A DNA stretch of 64,000 nucleotides, taken from contig NZ_QQBA01000001.1 in NCBI RefSeq assembly GCF_003350545.1, positions 62,001 to 126,000 on the forward strand, read 5' to 3'. Each line of letters begins with the position of its first letter. The stretch's first letter is position 1. Under the pieces are notes generated by a model. It ran no database searches. It was not told the DNA's origin and was given only the letters and a program-made list of their open reading frames with translations. A program made the position numbers and the translations under genes. Shown piece after piece: positions 17,892 to 26,642 of the stretch. This DNA comes from Flavobacterium glaciei (GTDB lineage Bacteria; Bacteroidota; Bacteroidia; Flavobacteriales; Flavobacteriaceae).

Positions 17892-18407
17892 ATGTTTCAC
17901 AGAAATATTAAACTTATTATCGCCGGACTAATTATCATTACTGGCATTTGGCAATTCACAGAAAGCAATATAGGTAATGGAATTTTCCTTATATTATTGA
18001 GTGCAATTCCTATTTTCCTTTACTTTAAAAACGAATTCATCTTATTAGCTTTCTTAAAACTAAGAAAACAAGATTTTGAAGGTGCAAAAAAATGGTTGGC
18101 TTACATCAAAAACCCGGAAACAGCTTTGGTTCAAAAACAACAAGGATACTTTAATTACCTTCACGGAATCATGCTTTCGCAAACGAATATCAATCAAGCA
18201 GAAAAATATTTTAAAAAAGCAATCGAATTAGGATTATCGATGGATATGGATTTAGCTGTAGCCAAATTAAACCTCGCTGGTGTTGCCATGACACGTCGTC
18301 GTAAACTTGAAGCTACTGCTCTATTGAACGAAGCAAAAAAATTAGACAAACAGAATATGTTGAAAGATCAAATTGTCATGATGAAAGAACAAATGAAGAA
18401 AATATAA
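17892..18407 (+). CDS. Membrane-anchored tetratricopeptide-like protein
   Basis: A 171-residue protein with two closely spaced membrane helices at the N-terminus (about residues 8-24 and 30-45) followed by an all-helical domain. This contains at least one TPR-like unit (QAEKYFKKAIELGL) and a second helix pair ending in NEAKKLDKQN. No catalytic motif is visible. It would present a cytosolic helical scaffold at the inner membrane; the partner is unknown. It is monocistronic, with its own -7 box and a strong terminator. Confidence 0.75.
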   Translation: MFHRNIKLIIAGLIIITGIWQFTESNIGNGIFLILLSAIPIFLYFKNEFILLAFLKLRKQDFEGAKKWLAYIKNPETALVQKQQGYFNYLHGIMLSQTNINQAEKYFKKAIELGLSMDMDLAVAKLNLAGVAMTRRRKLEATALLNEAKKLDKQNMLKDQIVMMKEQMKKI

Positions 18408-18425
18408 TTTTTTTTATACTTATAG

Positions 18426-18465
18426 AAAAAGGGTCAAATACTTACAATATTTGACCCTTTTTTTT
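18426..18465. terminator. Terminator between the TPR protein and the lytic transglycosylase
   Basis: A perfect 10-base stem (18431-18440 / 18448-18457) with A and T runs on both sides serves both convergent genes. Confidence 0.85.
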
Positions 18466-18524
18466 GTACTAATAAGTCAAACTTACATGTTTGCTTAATT
18501 GCCTGATATGGTTTAAAAAAATAG

Positions 18525-19442
18525 TTAATAACCTTTTAATGGAATTTCGATTTGATATTTTTTACCAGTATCATTTATCAATTTCGTTTCTCGAAGCCAA
18601 GGATTGTGAATCTTCAAAATTTTATAATTGATTCCTTGTCCTTTTGCAAATTCAGCTAAATCTGAAATTGAACTGTCAACTTCTATTTTACGAGTAGGCA
18701 AAGCTCCATATAAATCTTCTGCAGCAATACTGAAACCATATTTTACAGGATTTTTCATGATTTCTTTTAAGGCTAAAATCCTAAAAACATACCTAGATGT
18801 TTCTTCTGTAAGCAGCAAATCATAATAATTTGACACTTTCTGTATTCCAATTTGTTTATTTACGCCAGACATTCCACCATTATAAGAAGCAGCCGCCAAA
18901 GTCCAGCTTCCAAATTTTCCTTTGGCACTCAAAAAATAACTGCAAGCCGCTTCAGTAGATTTTTCAAGGTCGTAGCGCTGATCCACATTTTCAGTCACTT
19001 CCATCCCACGCTCTTTTGCAGTTTCTGGCATAAATTGCCAAATACCTCTAGCTCCTGCTGGAGAAACTACATTTACTAAGCCACTTTCTATTACTGCTAG
19101 GTATTTAAAATCATCCGGAATTCCGTTCTTTTTAAAAATAGGTTCAATAACTGGAAAAGCACGATTGGCTCTTTTTATAGCCAAAATAGTAGAGGCATGT
19201 AAATTCACATTTACCAGTAATTCTCTATCAAATCGTTCTTTGACATCTGCTATTTTTAATGGTGTTTCTTCTCCTGCAAAGTCTAATTTTACAGGAAAAA
19301 CAGAAACAGTTTCATTTTTACTGTTTTTTTGTTTTGCATCATTTGTAGAAGCAAAAATAAATATCCCGCTCGCAAATACCACGGTAGTTATTATAGCTAT
19401 TCTATTAATTGTTTTCATATTTTCATTTTTTGTGCCTTTCAT
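18525..19442 (-). CDS. Lytic murein transglycosylase, MltD-like (SLT domain)
   Basis: Up to 305 residues. The second Met, eight codons in (19418), gives a cleaner signal peptide (KTINRIAIITT into a hydrophobic run) and may be the true start. The SLT catalytic domain contains AVIESGL, where the Glu is the general acid, then GARGIWQFMPETA and the AAASYNGG motif. The final 50 residues resemble a degenerate LysM module, shorter than in E. coli MltD. It should cleave peptidoglycan glycan strands in the periplasm to form 1,6-anhydro ends. It lies 18 bases downstream of the hydrolase gene on the same strand, so the two may be co-transcribed. Confidence 0.88.
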   Translation of the reverse strand: MKGTKNENMKTINRIAIITTVVFASGIFIFASTNDAKQKNSKNETVSVFPVKLDFAGEETPLKIADVKERFDRELLVNVNLHASTILAIKRANRAFPVIEPIFKKNGIPDDFKYLAVIESGLVNVVSPAGARGIWQFMPETAKERGMEVTENVDQRYDLEKSTEAACSYFLSAKGKFGSWTLAAASYNGGMSGVNKQIGIQKVSNYYDLLLTEETSRYVFRILALKEIMKNPVKYGFSIAAEDLYGALPTRKIEVDSSISDLAEFAKGQGINYKILKIHNPWLRETKLINDTGKKYQIEIPLKGY

Positions 19443-19460
19443 AAAGTTATAAAAGAGCGA

Positions 19461-20129
19461 TTACTCATTTTTTATCCCCAAAATAATCGAAGGCAAATTT
19501 TCGTTCAACCATTTGTATTTATTCAAAATCATAATGTGCGTCCCTCCTTTTACAACGATACAATTCTTGATATATTTGATTGGAAAAACATCATCAGCAT
19601 CACCATGAATGTGAATTACATTTTCATCAATAATGGTTCTATCCCATAAAATCACTTGCTCGACCGCCCAATTCAAATACCTAATATCCCGTACGGAAAG
19701 AAATTTTTCATACAATTTAAGTCGTTGATTTACTTTTTCACCAAAAGAAAACTTAGCCAGACTTTCGATATTTGCAAACAAACTCATCGGAATCAGTTTA
19801 TATGCTTTAGTAGTTTTAGCAATTTTCAGTCTGCGAGGAAATTCAGCATTACATCGCACACTTGAAATAATGATAACTTTAAGCGTGTCGATATATTTAG
19901 CCATTTCCTGAACTAAGATTCCTCCAAAAGAAACACCAATCAAAACGGGATTCTTATGAATTATTTTAGCAGTAATCCTCTTGGCATAATCCGTCAAAGA
20001 TTCGTGATCCAGCGGAATCTCCCATTCTAATAAATGGATTTCAAATGTGTCTTCAGGAAGTACAATTCGCTCAAAAATGGCAGCACTTGACGCCAAACCT
20101 GGCATTAGATACACGGGGATTTTACTCAT
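19461..20129 (-). CDS. Alpha/beta-fold hydrolase
   Basis: A 222-residue cytosolic alpha/beta hydrolase without a signal peptide. The nucleophile elbow is GVSFGG, an acidic residue lies in the HGDADDVFP segment, and the catalytic His is in GGTHIMI near the C-terminus. The substrate cannot be inferred. It is immediately upstream of the lytic transglycosylase and divergent from pirin. Confidence 0.82.
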   Translation of the reverse strand: MSKIPVYLMPGLASSAAIFERIVLPEDTFEIHLLEWEIPLDHESLTDYAKRITAKIIHKNPVLIGVSFGGILVQEMAKYIDTLKVIIISSVRCNAEFPRRLKIAKTTKAYKLIPMSLFANIESLAKFSFGEKVNQRLKLYEKFLSVRDIRYLNWAVEQVILWDRTIIDENVIHIHGDADDVFPIKYIKNCIVVKGGTHIMILNKYKWLNENLPSIILGIKNE

Positions 20130-20242
20130 AATTGTTTTAACGATTTTATAACTAAATTCCGCTTTTTTATAGCGAATTTTGTATAAAATTAATTTTTTTA
20201 TTCAAACTCTACTCACTTCTTACTTTATATTATCAATAATTT

Positions 20243-20965
20243 ATGAATACACAATTATTTAAATCAAACACAAGAGGAAAGGCCAATTTTGGATGGCTAA
20301 ATGCTAATTTCTCTTTTTCTTTCGGAAACTATTTCAATCCAGAACGACTACAATTTGGAATGTTACGCGTTTTAAATGACGACACCATTGCGGGTGGAAC
20401 AGGTTTTGGCACACACGGCCACTCCAATATGGAAATCATCACTATTCCTCTCGAAGGCGGATTGATGCATAAGGATAGCATGGGAAATGAAGGCGTCATC
20501 CGTTTTGGAGAAGTTCAAGTGATGAGTGCCGGATCCGGAGTGGAACATTCTGAAATGAATGCCAGTCAAAAAGACGAAGCAAAAACACTACAACTATGGG
20601 TTTTTCCAGACACAGAAAACGTGACTCCAAGATATGATCAAAAATCATTTGATATTGAAAATCAAATCAATACCTTTGTAAATGTTGTTTCACCAAAAGA
20701 CAGTAATGATGGAAATGCCCTTTGGGTTTACCAAAAAACCTTTTTCCATTTAGGAATATTCGACAGCAATACCACCGTTAGTTACAATGTAAGAATTCCT
20801 AAAAATGGTGTTTACTTATTTTTGATTGAAGGTGAAATTGAAGTGAACAACCAAATTTTGACGGCAAGAGATGCCATGGGAATTACAGATTTTGACACAA
20901 TTGAAATCAAAATCAGCACCAAATCAAAAATACTTTTGGTAGAGGTACCAATGAATCAGAGTTAA
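20243..20965 (+). CDS. Pirin family protein (YhaK-like bicupin)
   Basis: A 240-residue pirin. The N-terminal cupin carries the metal site: THGHSNMEI provides two His, and GVEHSEMN provides the third His and Glu. The C-terminal half is a second, metal-free barrel. Bacterial pirins have been reported as quercetin dioxygenases or redox sensors, so the exact role stays open. The following GNAT gene begins 5 bases later, which suggests one operon. Confidence 0.9.
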   Translation: MNTQLFKSNTRGKANFGWLNANFSFSFGNYFNPERLQFGMLRVLNDDTIAGGTGFGTHGHSNMEIITIPLEGGLMHKDSMGNEGVIRFGEVQVMSAGSGVEHSEMNASQKDEAKTLQLWVFPDTENVTPRYDQKSFDIENQINTFVNVVSPKDSNDGNALWVYQKTFFHLGIFDSNTTVSYNVRIPKNGVYLFLIEGEIEVNNQILTARDAMGITDFDTIEIKISTKSKILLVEVPMNQS

Positions 20966-20970
20966 TTATT

Positions 20971-21273
20971 ATGGATGCAGCAAGCACTATGGAAATCAAA
21001 GACAATACTTTTTCAAGACAATTTGAAACTATAGTCGATCAGGGATTAGTTACCGTTGAATATTCTTTTCAGGAGAAGAAGATATTTCTAACTAAAATAA
21101 ATGTTCCCGAAACCTTCGAAGATGAAGAATTCGTCTCTAATTTCCTGAAAAATATCATGGAAATTGCAATTGAACGAAAATTAAAAGTGGTTCCTATTCT
21201 TCCAAAAATAGTAGTGTTTTTCAAAAAAAATCCTGTTTACAAAGAATTACTTCCTCCCGGAATTAGACTATAA
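20971..21273 (+). CDS. Small GNAT-like N-acetyltransferase (YjdJ type)
   Basis: A 100-residue single-domain protein of the small GNAT group. It has the VEYSFQEKKIFLTKINVPETFE strand-turn region, a helix with LKNIMEIAIERKLKVVPILP, and a terminal FFKKNPVYKELL. These minimal acetyl-CoA-binding proteins have few known substrates. The first ATG (MDAASTMEI) is used here, but the Met at residue 7 is also possible. It is co-directional with pirin and ends at a strong terminator. Confidence 0.78.
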   Translation: MDAASTMEIKDNTFSRQFETIVDQGLVTVEYSFQEKKIFLTKINVPETFEDEEFVSNFLKNIMEIAIERKLKVVPILPKIVVFFKKNPVYKELLPPGIRL

Positions 21274-21274
21274 G

Positions 21275-21310
21275 AAAAAGCGGCTATATCTTAAAATATA
21301 GCCGCTTTCA
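21275..21310. terminator. Terminator between the GNAT and ABC-F genes
   Basis: A perfect 11-base stem (21279-21289 / 21296-21306) preceded by an A run and followed by TTT. It serves both convergent genes. Confidence 0.8.
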
Positions 21311-21333
21311 TATTTGCAATAATTTGAAAAGAA

Positions 21334-22968
21334 TTATTTCTCGATTTCTCGCATACTTTCCATTTTCTTATTAGCTAAGAAACCGGTAATATCCTCAAAA
21401 TGCTCCACCACTCGCTTGTTTCCAAATTCGAAAACCTTTGTGGCTAATCCGTCAAGGAAATCCCTATCGTGTGACACTAAGATTAATGTTCCGTCAAAAT
21501 CGCGCAACGCATCTTTGATAATATCTTTAGTTTTCATGTCTAAGTGATTCGAAGGCTCATCCAGAATAAGTAAATTTACTGGCTCTAGCAAAAGTTTAAT
21601 CATGGCCAAACGTGTTTTCTCTCCACCTGAAAGCACTTTTACTTTTTTAGTCACATCATCTCCATGAAACATAAATGCACCTAAAATATCTTTAATTTTA
21701 GTACGCACATCACCTACTGCAATATCATCAATTGTTTCAAATATGGTTGCATTTTCATCTAATAACGAAGCTTGGTTTTGTGCAAAATACCCAATTTGAG
21801 CATTGTGACCTATTTCAACACTACCAGAATCAATGCCTATTTCTTTCATAATAGCCTTGATCATAGTCGATTTACCTTCTCCATTTTTACCTACAAAGGC
21901 TACTTTTTGACCTCTTTCGATTACCAAATTAGCATCTTTAAACACAACATGATCACCATATGATTTAGATAAATCCTTAACAATTACAGGATATTGTCCT
22001 GAACGTGCTGCGGGTGGAAATTTTAATTTTAACGCCGATGTATCCACCTCATCAACTTGAACAATTACTAATTTTTCTAACATTTTAACACGCGACTGCA
22101 CCGCATCTGTTTTAGAAAACGTTCCCTTGAAACGATCAATAAACGTTCTGTTATCAGCAATCATACGTTGTTGCTCGTCATATGCTTTTTGCTGGTGCAT
22201 ACGGCGGTCTTTTCTCAACTCTAGGTAATGTGTATATTTAGCTTTATAGTCATAAATACGTCCCATAGTAACTTCTATAGTACGATTTGTAATGTTATCA
22301 ACAAAAGCTTTATCGTGAGAAATCACCACAACTGCCTTAGCAGCATTAATCAAAAAATCCTCTAACCATTGAATACTTTCAATATCCATGTGGTTGGTAG
22401 GCTCATCCAGCAATATTAAATCTGGTTTTTGCAAAAGAATTTTTGCCAACTCAATACGCATTCTCCATCCTCCTGAAAATTCTGAAGTTTGACGACTAAA
22501 ATCCTCTCTTAGAAATCCCAAACCTGTTAGGATTTTCTCCACTTCAGATTCGTAGTTTACTTCCTCAATAGCATAAAACTTCTCGCTCAAGTCCGAAACT
22601 CTTTCGATTAATTTCATGTACGCATCACTTTCATAATCAGTACGAATAGTCAACTGCTCGTTGATTTCATCAATTTCTGCTTTCATAGCAAAAATTTCAC
22701 CAAAAGCTTTTGATGCTTCCTCCATTACAGTAGCGCCATCAGTGGTTAACAAATGCTGAGGCAAATAAGCTACTACCGCATCTTTTGGTGCCGAGATATT
22801 TCCTGTTGAAGGTTTACTTTGCCCTGCAATAATTTTAAGTAAGGTAGATTTACCCGCGCCATTTTTACCCATAAGGGCGATTTTGTCATTTTCATTAATG
22901 GCAAAAGAAACATCACTAAAAAGCGTTGTACCACCAAATTGCACTGAAATATCGTTTACTGTAATCAT
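21334..22968 (-). CDS. ABC-F family ribosome-associated ATPase (YbiT-like)
   Basis: A 544-residue soluble protein with two ABC domains and no membrane segments. Walker A motifs are GKNGAGKST and GKNGEGKST; the signatures are SGGWRMR and LSGGEKTR; both LLDEPTNHMD and LILDEPSNHLD Walker B motifs are present. The charged linker between domains, rich in Lys and Arg, is the P-site tRNA interaction motif of ABC-F factors, which act on the ribosome to rescue stalled translation. Length and the lack of a long arm fit the YbiT-like branch better than EttA. Antibiotic resistance is possible for ABC-F proteins but is not indicated here. Confidence 0.9.
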   Translation of the reverse strand: MITVNDISVQFGGTTLFSDVSFAINENDKIALMGKNGAGKSTLLKIIAGQSKPSTGNISAPKDAVVAYLPQHLLTTDGATVMEEASKAFGEIFAMKAEIDEINEQLTIRTDYESDAYMKLIERVSDLSEKFYAIEEVNYESEVEKILTGLGFLREDFSRQTSEFSGGWRMRIELAKILLQKPDLILLDEPTNHMDIESIQWLEDFLINAAKAVVVISHDKAFVDNITNRTIEVTMGRIYDYKAKYTHYLELRKDRRMHQQKAYDEQQRMIADNRTFIDRFKGTFSKTDAVQSRVKMLEKLVIVQVDEVDTSALKLKFPPAARSGQYPVIVKDLSKSYGDHVVFKDANLVIERGQKVAFVGKNGEGKSTMIKAIMKEIGIDSGSVEIGHNAQIGYFAQNQASLLDENATIFETIDDIAVGDVRTKIKDILGAFMFHGDDVTKKVKVLSGGEKTRLAMIKLLLEPVNLLILDEPSNHLDMKTKDIIKDALRDFDGTLILVSHDRDFLDGLATKVFEFGNKRVVEHFEDITGFLANKKMESMREIEK

Positions 22969-23109
22969 TATTTTAGTTTAAAGTTTAATGTTCAAAAATG
23001 TGAAGGAAACATTACTTTGTAAAATCCCATTTTTTTGAAGGTGCAAAGATAGTTTAAATACAGAATTAGACAATTTGCAACCCAGAAAGTTTTGAGTATC
23101 ATAAAACAA

Positions 23110-23168
23110 AAATGCTATTACTATAAAGTACAAAACCTTTCGGTATCAACTTTACAGCAATAGCATTA
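23110..23168. terminator. Imperfect inverted repeat between GlmU-like and ABC-F genes
   Basis: AATGCTATT (23111-23119) pairs with AATAGCATT (23159-23167), with partial extension inward. It lies just after the stop of the GlmU-like gene on the minus strand; its terminator role is tentative. Confidence 0.4.
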
Positions 23169-23196
23169 TAAAATATATAGTAATTAAAAAATTATC

Positions 23197-24372
23197 TTAA
23201 TCTTTCCTCCATTTTTTTGTTTCCTCAAAAACGTGTTCTAATATAGCCGCTTCTATTTCATCAAAGACTACATTTCGTCGGCTCATAACTAAACGGGCCG
23301 TTTCAAAAGCTTTTTTAGTGATATAAGTCGTAAACCCAGAGGCGCCACCCCAAGAAAAACTCGGCACAAAATTGCGTGGAAAACCACTACCAAAAATATT
23401 AGCGCTCACTCCCACTACCGTTCCAGTATTAAACATCGTGTTAATACCACATTTACTATGATCGCCCATCATCAAACCACAAAACTGAAGTCCTGTTTTT
23501 GCAAATCCTTCGGTTTCATAACTCCATAATTTTACTTCTTCGTAATTGTTTTTTAAATTAGAGTTGTTGCTATCGGCGCCAATATTACACCATTCGCCAA
23601 GGACAGAATTCCCTAAGAATCCATCATGTCCTTTATTAGAATATCCAAATAAAACAGAATTATTTACTTCGCCTCCAATTCTGGAAAAAGGACCAACCGT
23701 TGTAGCACCATATACTTTTGACGCCATTTTTACTTGTGCATTTTCGCACAAGGCAAAAGGACCTCTGATTACTGAACCTTCCATGATTTCAGCGTCTTTA
23801 CCAATATATATTGGACCTGTAGAAGCATTTAAAGTTACAAATTCTAACTTTGCCCCTTCTTCAATAAATATATTTTCTGGTGCAATGACGTTAACGCTTT
23901 TTGGAATGGGTTGTGATTTTCTTTCCACCATTAAATATTCAAAATCCTCACGGATCGCGGCGTCATTTTTAGAAAAAATATCCCAAGTATTTTGCACTGT
24001 CAGACAATCCTCGTCGTACTCTAAAATTTCATAGGAATCAAAATCAACTTCTTCCTGTTCTTCCGAAGTATAAAAAGCAATCACTTCATCGCCTTTGAAA
24101 ATCGCCTGATTGGGTTCCAGATTACTTACCATTTCAGCCAATACAGCATTTGGCAAGAATGAAGCATTTATCATTACGTTTACTTCCAGCTCTACCATAG
24201 GATATTTTTGAGACAAATATTCTTCGGTGAGTGTGGTAGTGGTAGTCCCTAGATGCATTTCCCATTTTTGTCTAATGGTCATGATACCAATTAAAATATC
24301 GGCTACCGGACGTGTAAAAGTAAAGGGTAATAAAGAATTTCTTGAGGGACCATCAAAAAGTATGTAGTTCAT
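23197..24372 (-). CDS. GlmU-like putative sugar nucleotidyltransferase
   Basis: A 391-residue protein starting at the ATG at 24372 (MNYILFDG); a 12-codon upstream extension is less likely. The first half resembles a reduced nucleotidyltransferase, with an RPVADILIG motif in place of the canonical GxGTRM loop. The second half is a left-handed beta-helix of hexapeptide repeats (IYIGKDAEIMEGSVIRG and later). Bacteroidota carry this family besides true GlmU, and its reaction is not established. It is co-directional with ABC-F but separated from it by 228 bases. Confidence 0.85.
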   Translation of the reverse strand: MNYILFDGPSRNSLLPFTFTRPVADILIGIMTIRQKWEMHLGTTTTTLTEEYLSQKYPMVELEVNVMINASFLPNAVLAEMVSNLEPNQAIFKGDEVIAFYTSEEQEEVDFDSYEILEYDEDCLTVQNTWDIFSKNDAAIREDFEYLMVERKSQPIPKSVNVIAPENIFIEEGAKLEFVTLNASTGPIYIGKDAEIMEGSVIRGPFALCENAQVKMASKVYGATTVGPFSRIGGEVNNSVLFGYSNKGHDGFLGNSVLGEWCNIGADSNNSNLKNNYEEVKLWSYETEGFAKTGLQFCGLMMGDHSKCGINTMFNTGTVVGVSANIFGSGFPRNFVPSFSWGGASGFTTYITKKAFETARLVMSRRNVVFDEIEAAILEHVFEETKKWRKD

Positions 24373-24464
24373 AAGTGATTTTTTTAGTAATGAATGAAAG
24401 CATTGCAAGCCGTAAACTTTATAGTACTGACCCCAAAGTTACAAAGTTTTAAAATAATTTGCAT

Positions 24465-24491
24465 AAAAAAAGCCTTTCAGAAAAGAAAGGC
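24465..24491 (-). terminator. Terminator of rpmE2
   Basis: On the minus strand GCCTTTC / GAAAGGC with a six-base loop is followed by seven T, 28 bases after the rpmE2 stop. Confidence 0.8.
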
Positions 24492-24518
24492 CTTAGTATA
24501 AATAAGAACAAGTTAAAA

Positions 24519-24770
24519 TTATTTAACGTGTTTCGCGTATTTAGTTTTGAATTTATCAATACGTCCTGCAGTATCAATAAGTTTAGATTTACCTGTGTAA
24601 AAAGGGTGAGAAGTTCTAGAAATCTCCATTTTTACAACTGGATATTCAACTCCATCAACAGTTATTGTTTCTTTAGTATCTGCAGTAGATTTAGTGATAA
24701 AAACTTCTTCATTTGACATGTCTTTGAAGGCAACTAATCTGTAATTTTCTGGGTGAATTCCTTTTTTCAT
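24519..24770 (-). CDS. rpmE2: Large ribosomal subunit protein bL31, type B
   Basis: An 83-residue L31 starting [11 protein letters not shown] with the SHPFYTGK motif. It lacks the CxxC zinc-binding cysteines, so it is the zinc-independent type B form and may be the only L31 in the genome. The mRNA has a leader of about 100 bases (see the promoter at 24881-24910), which contains a small hairpin. Confidence 0.96.
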   Translation of the reverse strand: MKKGIHPENYRLVAFKDMSNEEVFITKSTADTKETITVDGVEYPVVKMEISRTSHPFYTGKSKLIDTAGRIDKFKTKYAKHVK

Positions 24771-24880
24771 CTTGTTAATCTTTTTATTTGTTAATTATAA
24801 TTAGTCTTGAAGCTTTTCTTCTAACAGAAAAGGTATAAACTCCTTATAACTTTTTGTTTTACATTATTATTTTGAGTTTG

Positions 24881-24910
24881 CAAATTTACAATTATTTTCC
24901 AATAAACAAA
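24881..24910 (-). promoter_or_regulatory. rpmE2 promoter
   Basis: The minus strand reads TTTG (24907-24910), 18 bases, TAAATTTG (24881-24888). The implied leader of about 100 bases holds a 7-base-pair hairpin near 24817-24836, where autoregulation by L31 is conceivable. Confidence 0.6.
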
Positions 24911-24977
24911 TCTTTGTATCACTTTTTTTATATAATCGTAAAAAGTGATTTTTCGCTCCGAATATATTGGGAATTGT

Positions 24978-24985
24978 TATATTTG
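24978..24985 (+). promoter_or_regulatory. -7 promoter box of the DUF4199 gene
   Basis: TATATTTG lies 22 bases before the ATG at 25008. It falls inside the longer open frame, which supports the downstream start. No good -33 box is seen. Confidence 0.5.
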
Positions 24986-25007
24986 TGGATTAATAAATAA
25001 ACTCTTT

Positions 25008-25541
25008 ATGGAAAATAATGTATCCCCAGCTAAATCTGGAATTTCTTATGGCGTCTTATATGGCGTTATAATGGTGTTGGAGTTCGTAATTATGTATGTA
25101 ATTGGAATGAAATCCTTAGTAAATACCAGTTTTGGTGTAATTGTAAATGTTGCAAATTATCTTATTTTACCACTTATATTTATATATGTAGGATGCAATC
25201 ATTACAAGAAAAACATTAATGGTGGATATATTAGTTTTGGTCAATGCTTGAAAGTTGGTGTTTCTATCGCTTTTGTAGCAGCATTTATTTATGGTGCTTT
25301 TAGTGTAATTTTCAATTTTATTTTTCCTGAATTTATTGATGAGATGGTTTCTATTTCTAAAACTGCGATGTTAAAAGAAAATCCAGAAATGACATCTGAA
25401 CAACTAGAAATGGGACTTTCAATGATGAAAAAATTCTCAAATCCATTAATTGTATTTCCTGTTACTTTAGCTATGTATTCTTTTCTAGGTTTAATTTACT
25501 CCCTAATAATAGGTGCAATAGTAAAAAACGACAAACCTTAA
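25008..25541 (+). CDS. DUF4199 membrane protein
   Basis: A 177-residue protein starting at MENNVSPAKSG (25008). Four hydrophobic segments are visible: about residues 12-30, 38-58, 75-100 and 145-170, with an amphipathic loop between the third and fourth. DUF4199 is a Bacteroidota family of unknown function that is often encoded just before a dolichol-phosphate-mannose-synthase-like glycosyltransferase, as here (12 bases to the next start). A helper role in membrane glycolipid synthesis is an inference from this pairing. Confidence 0.85.
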   Translation: MENNVSPAKSGISYGVLYGVIMVLEFVIMYVIGMKSLVNTSFGVIVNVANYLILPLIFIYVGCNHYKKNINGGYISFGQCLKVGVSIAFVAAFIYGAFSVIFNFIFPEFIDEMVSISKTAMLKENPEMTSEQLEMGLSMMKKFSNPLIVFPVTLAMYSFLGLIYSLIIGAIVKNDKP

Positions 25542-25553
25542 GTTTTTAAATTA

Positions 25554-26510
25554 ATGAATTTATCAATACTCATACCGCTTCTTAATGAAGAGGAATCGCT
25601 TAGTGAACTATACAACTGGATCATCAAAGTGATGCAATCTCATAATTATTCGTACGAAATCATTTTTCTGGATGATGGAAGTACTGATAATTCATGGACT
25701 ATTATTGAAGGATTTGCAAATGCAAATCCTCATGTAAAAGGCGTTCGATTCATGAAAAATTTCGGAAAATCACAGGCACTGCACGCTGGTTTTGCAAAAG
25801 CGCAAGGTGATGTTATCATTACCATGGATGCTGACTTGCAAGACAGCCCTGAGGAAATTCCGGGATTGTACGACATGATTACCAATGGAAAATATGATTT
25901 AGTTTCCGGATGGAAAAAGAAACGCTACGATTCAGTAGTCGCTAAAAACTTGCCTTCTAAATTATTCAATTGGGCGGCGAGAAAAACATCGGGAGTGGAA
26001 TTGAATGATTTCAATTGTGGTTTGAAAGCCTACAAAAATATTGTGGTAAAAAATATTGAAGTCTCTGGCGAAATGCACCGTTATATTCCAGTATTGGCTA
26101 AAAATGCTGGTTTTGGAAAAATTGGTGAAAAAGTAGTGCAACATCAAGCAAGGAAATATGGTGAAACTAAATTTGGGATGGAACGTTTTATTAACGGATT
26201 CTTGGACCTAATTACGATTTGGTTTTTATCGCGTTTTGGAAAAAGACCGATGCACCTTTTTGGAGCCATGGGATCATTGATGTTCATTATAGGGTTTATG
26301 CTGGCGGGTTACATTGGTTTTTCAAAATTATATTATATGTATAATGACATGCGTTACAGTCTTGTGACTAATAATCCTTGGTTTTATATTGCATTAACCA
26401 CAATGGTTCTGGGAACACAGTTGTTTCTGGCTGGCTTTTTGGGAGAAATTATCTTGAGAACAAAAAATAATGAAGAGCGCTATAAAATTGCAAGTATTGT
26501 AAATTTGTAA
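25554..26510 (+). CDS. Family 2 glycosyltransferase, polyprenyl-phosphate type
   Basis: A 318-residue membrane glycosyltransferase. The GT-A domain has LDDGSTDNS for nucleotide binding and DADLQD as the metal-binding motif. Two C-terminal transmembrane helices (about residues 235-260 and 275-300) match the DPM1/ArnC/GtrB group. It should transfer a sugar from a nucleotide donor to undecaprenyl phosphate at the inner membrane; the sugar is not evident. It probably forms an operon with DUF4199. Confidence 0.9.
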   Translation: MNLSILIPLLNEEESLSELYNWIIKVMQSHNYSYEIIFLDDGSTDNSWTIIEGFANANPHVKGVRFMKNFGKSQALHAGFAKAQGDVIITMDADLQDSPEEIPGLYDMITNGKYDLVSGWKKKRYDSVVAKNLPSKLFNWAARKTSGVELNDFNCGLKAYKNIVVKNIEVSGEMHRYIPVLAKNAGFGKIGEKVVQHQARKYGETKFGMERFINGFLDLITIWFLSRFGKRPMHLFGAMGSLMFIIGFMLAGYIGFSKLYYMYNDMRYSLVTNNPWFYIALTTMVLGTQLFLAGFLGEIILRTKNNEERYKIASIVNL

Positions 26511-26532
26511 TTAAAGAAAAACGACATACAAC

Positions 26533-26620
26533 GAGACGAATTCTAGCCCTGATAGCAGTGGAAATCCTTTTATTCGCCGCGGCGAATAAAAGATTGAAAC
26601 GAATAGCAGGTAAAAGCTCC
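26533..26620. repeat. Structured interspersed element, type 2 (flavobacterial)
   Basis: An intergenic block centred on a perfect 26-base palindrome without loop (26567-26592), bracketed by complementary AGCCCTG and CAGG...GCT segments. The skeleton (TAGCCCTGATAGCAGTGG, stem, GATTGAAACGAATAGCAGG, AGCTCC) is one I recall as high-copy between genes in flavobacterial genomes. It differs from the element at 3461. It starts about 23 bases after the glycosyltransferase stop and could act as terminator or mRNA stabiliser. Confidence 0.6.
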
Positions 26621-26642
26621 AAAAAATTAAAAAAAACATACG

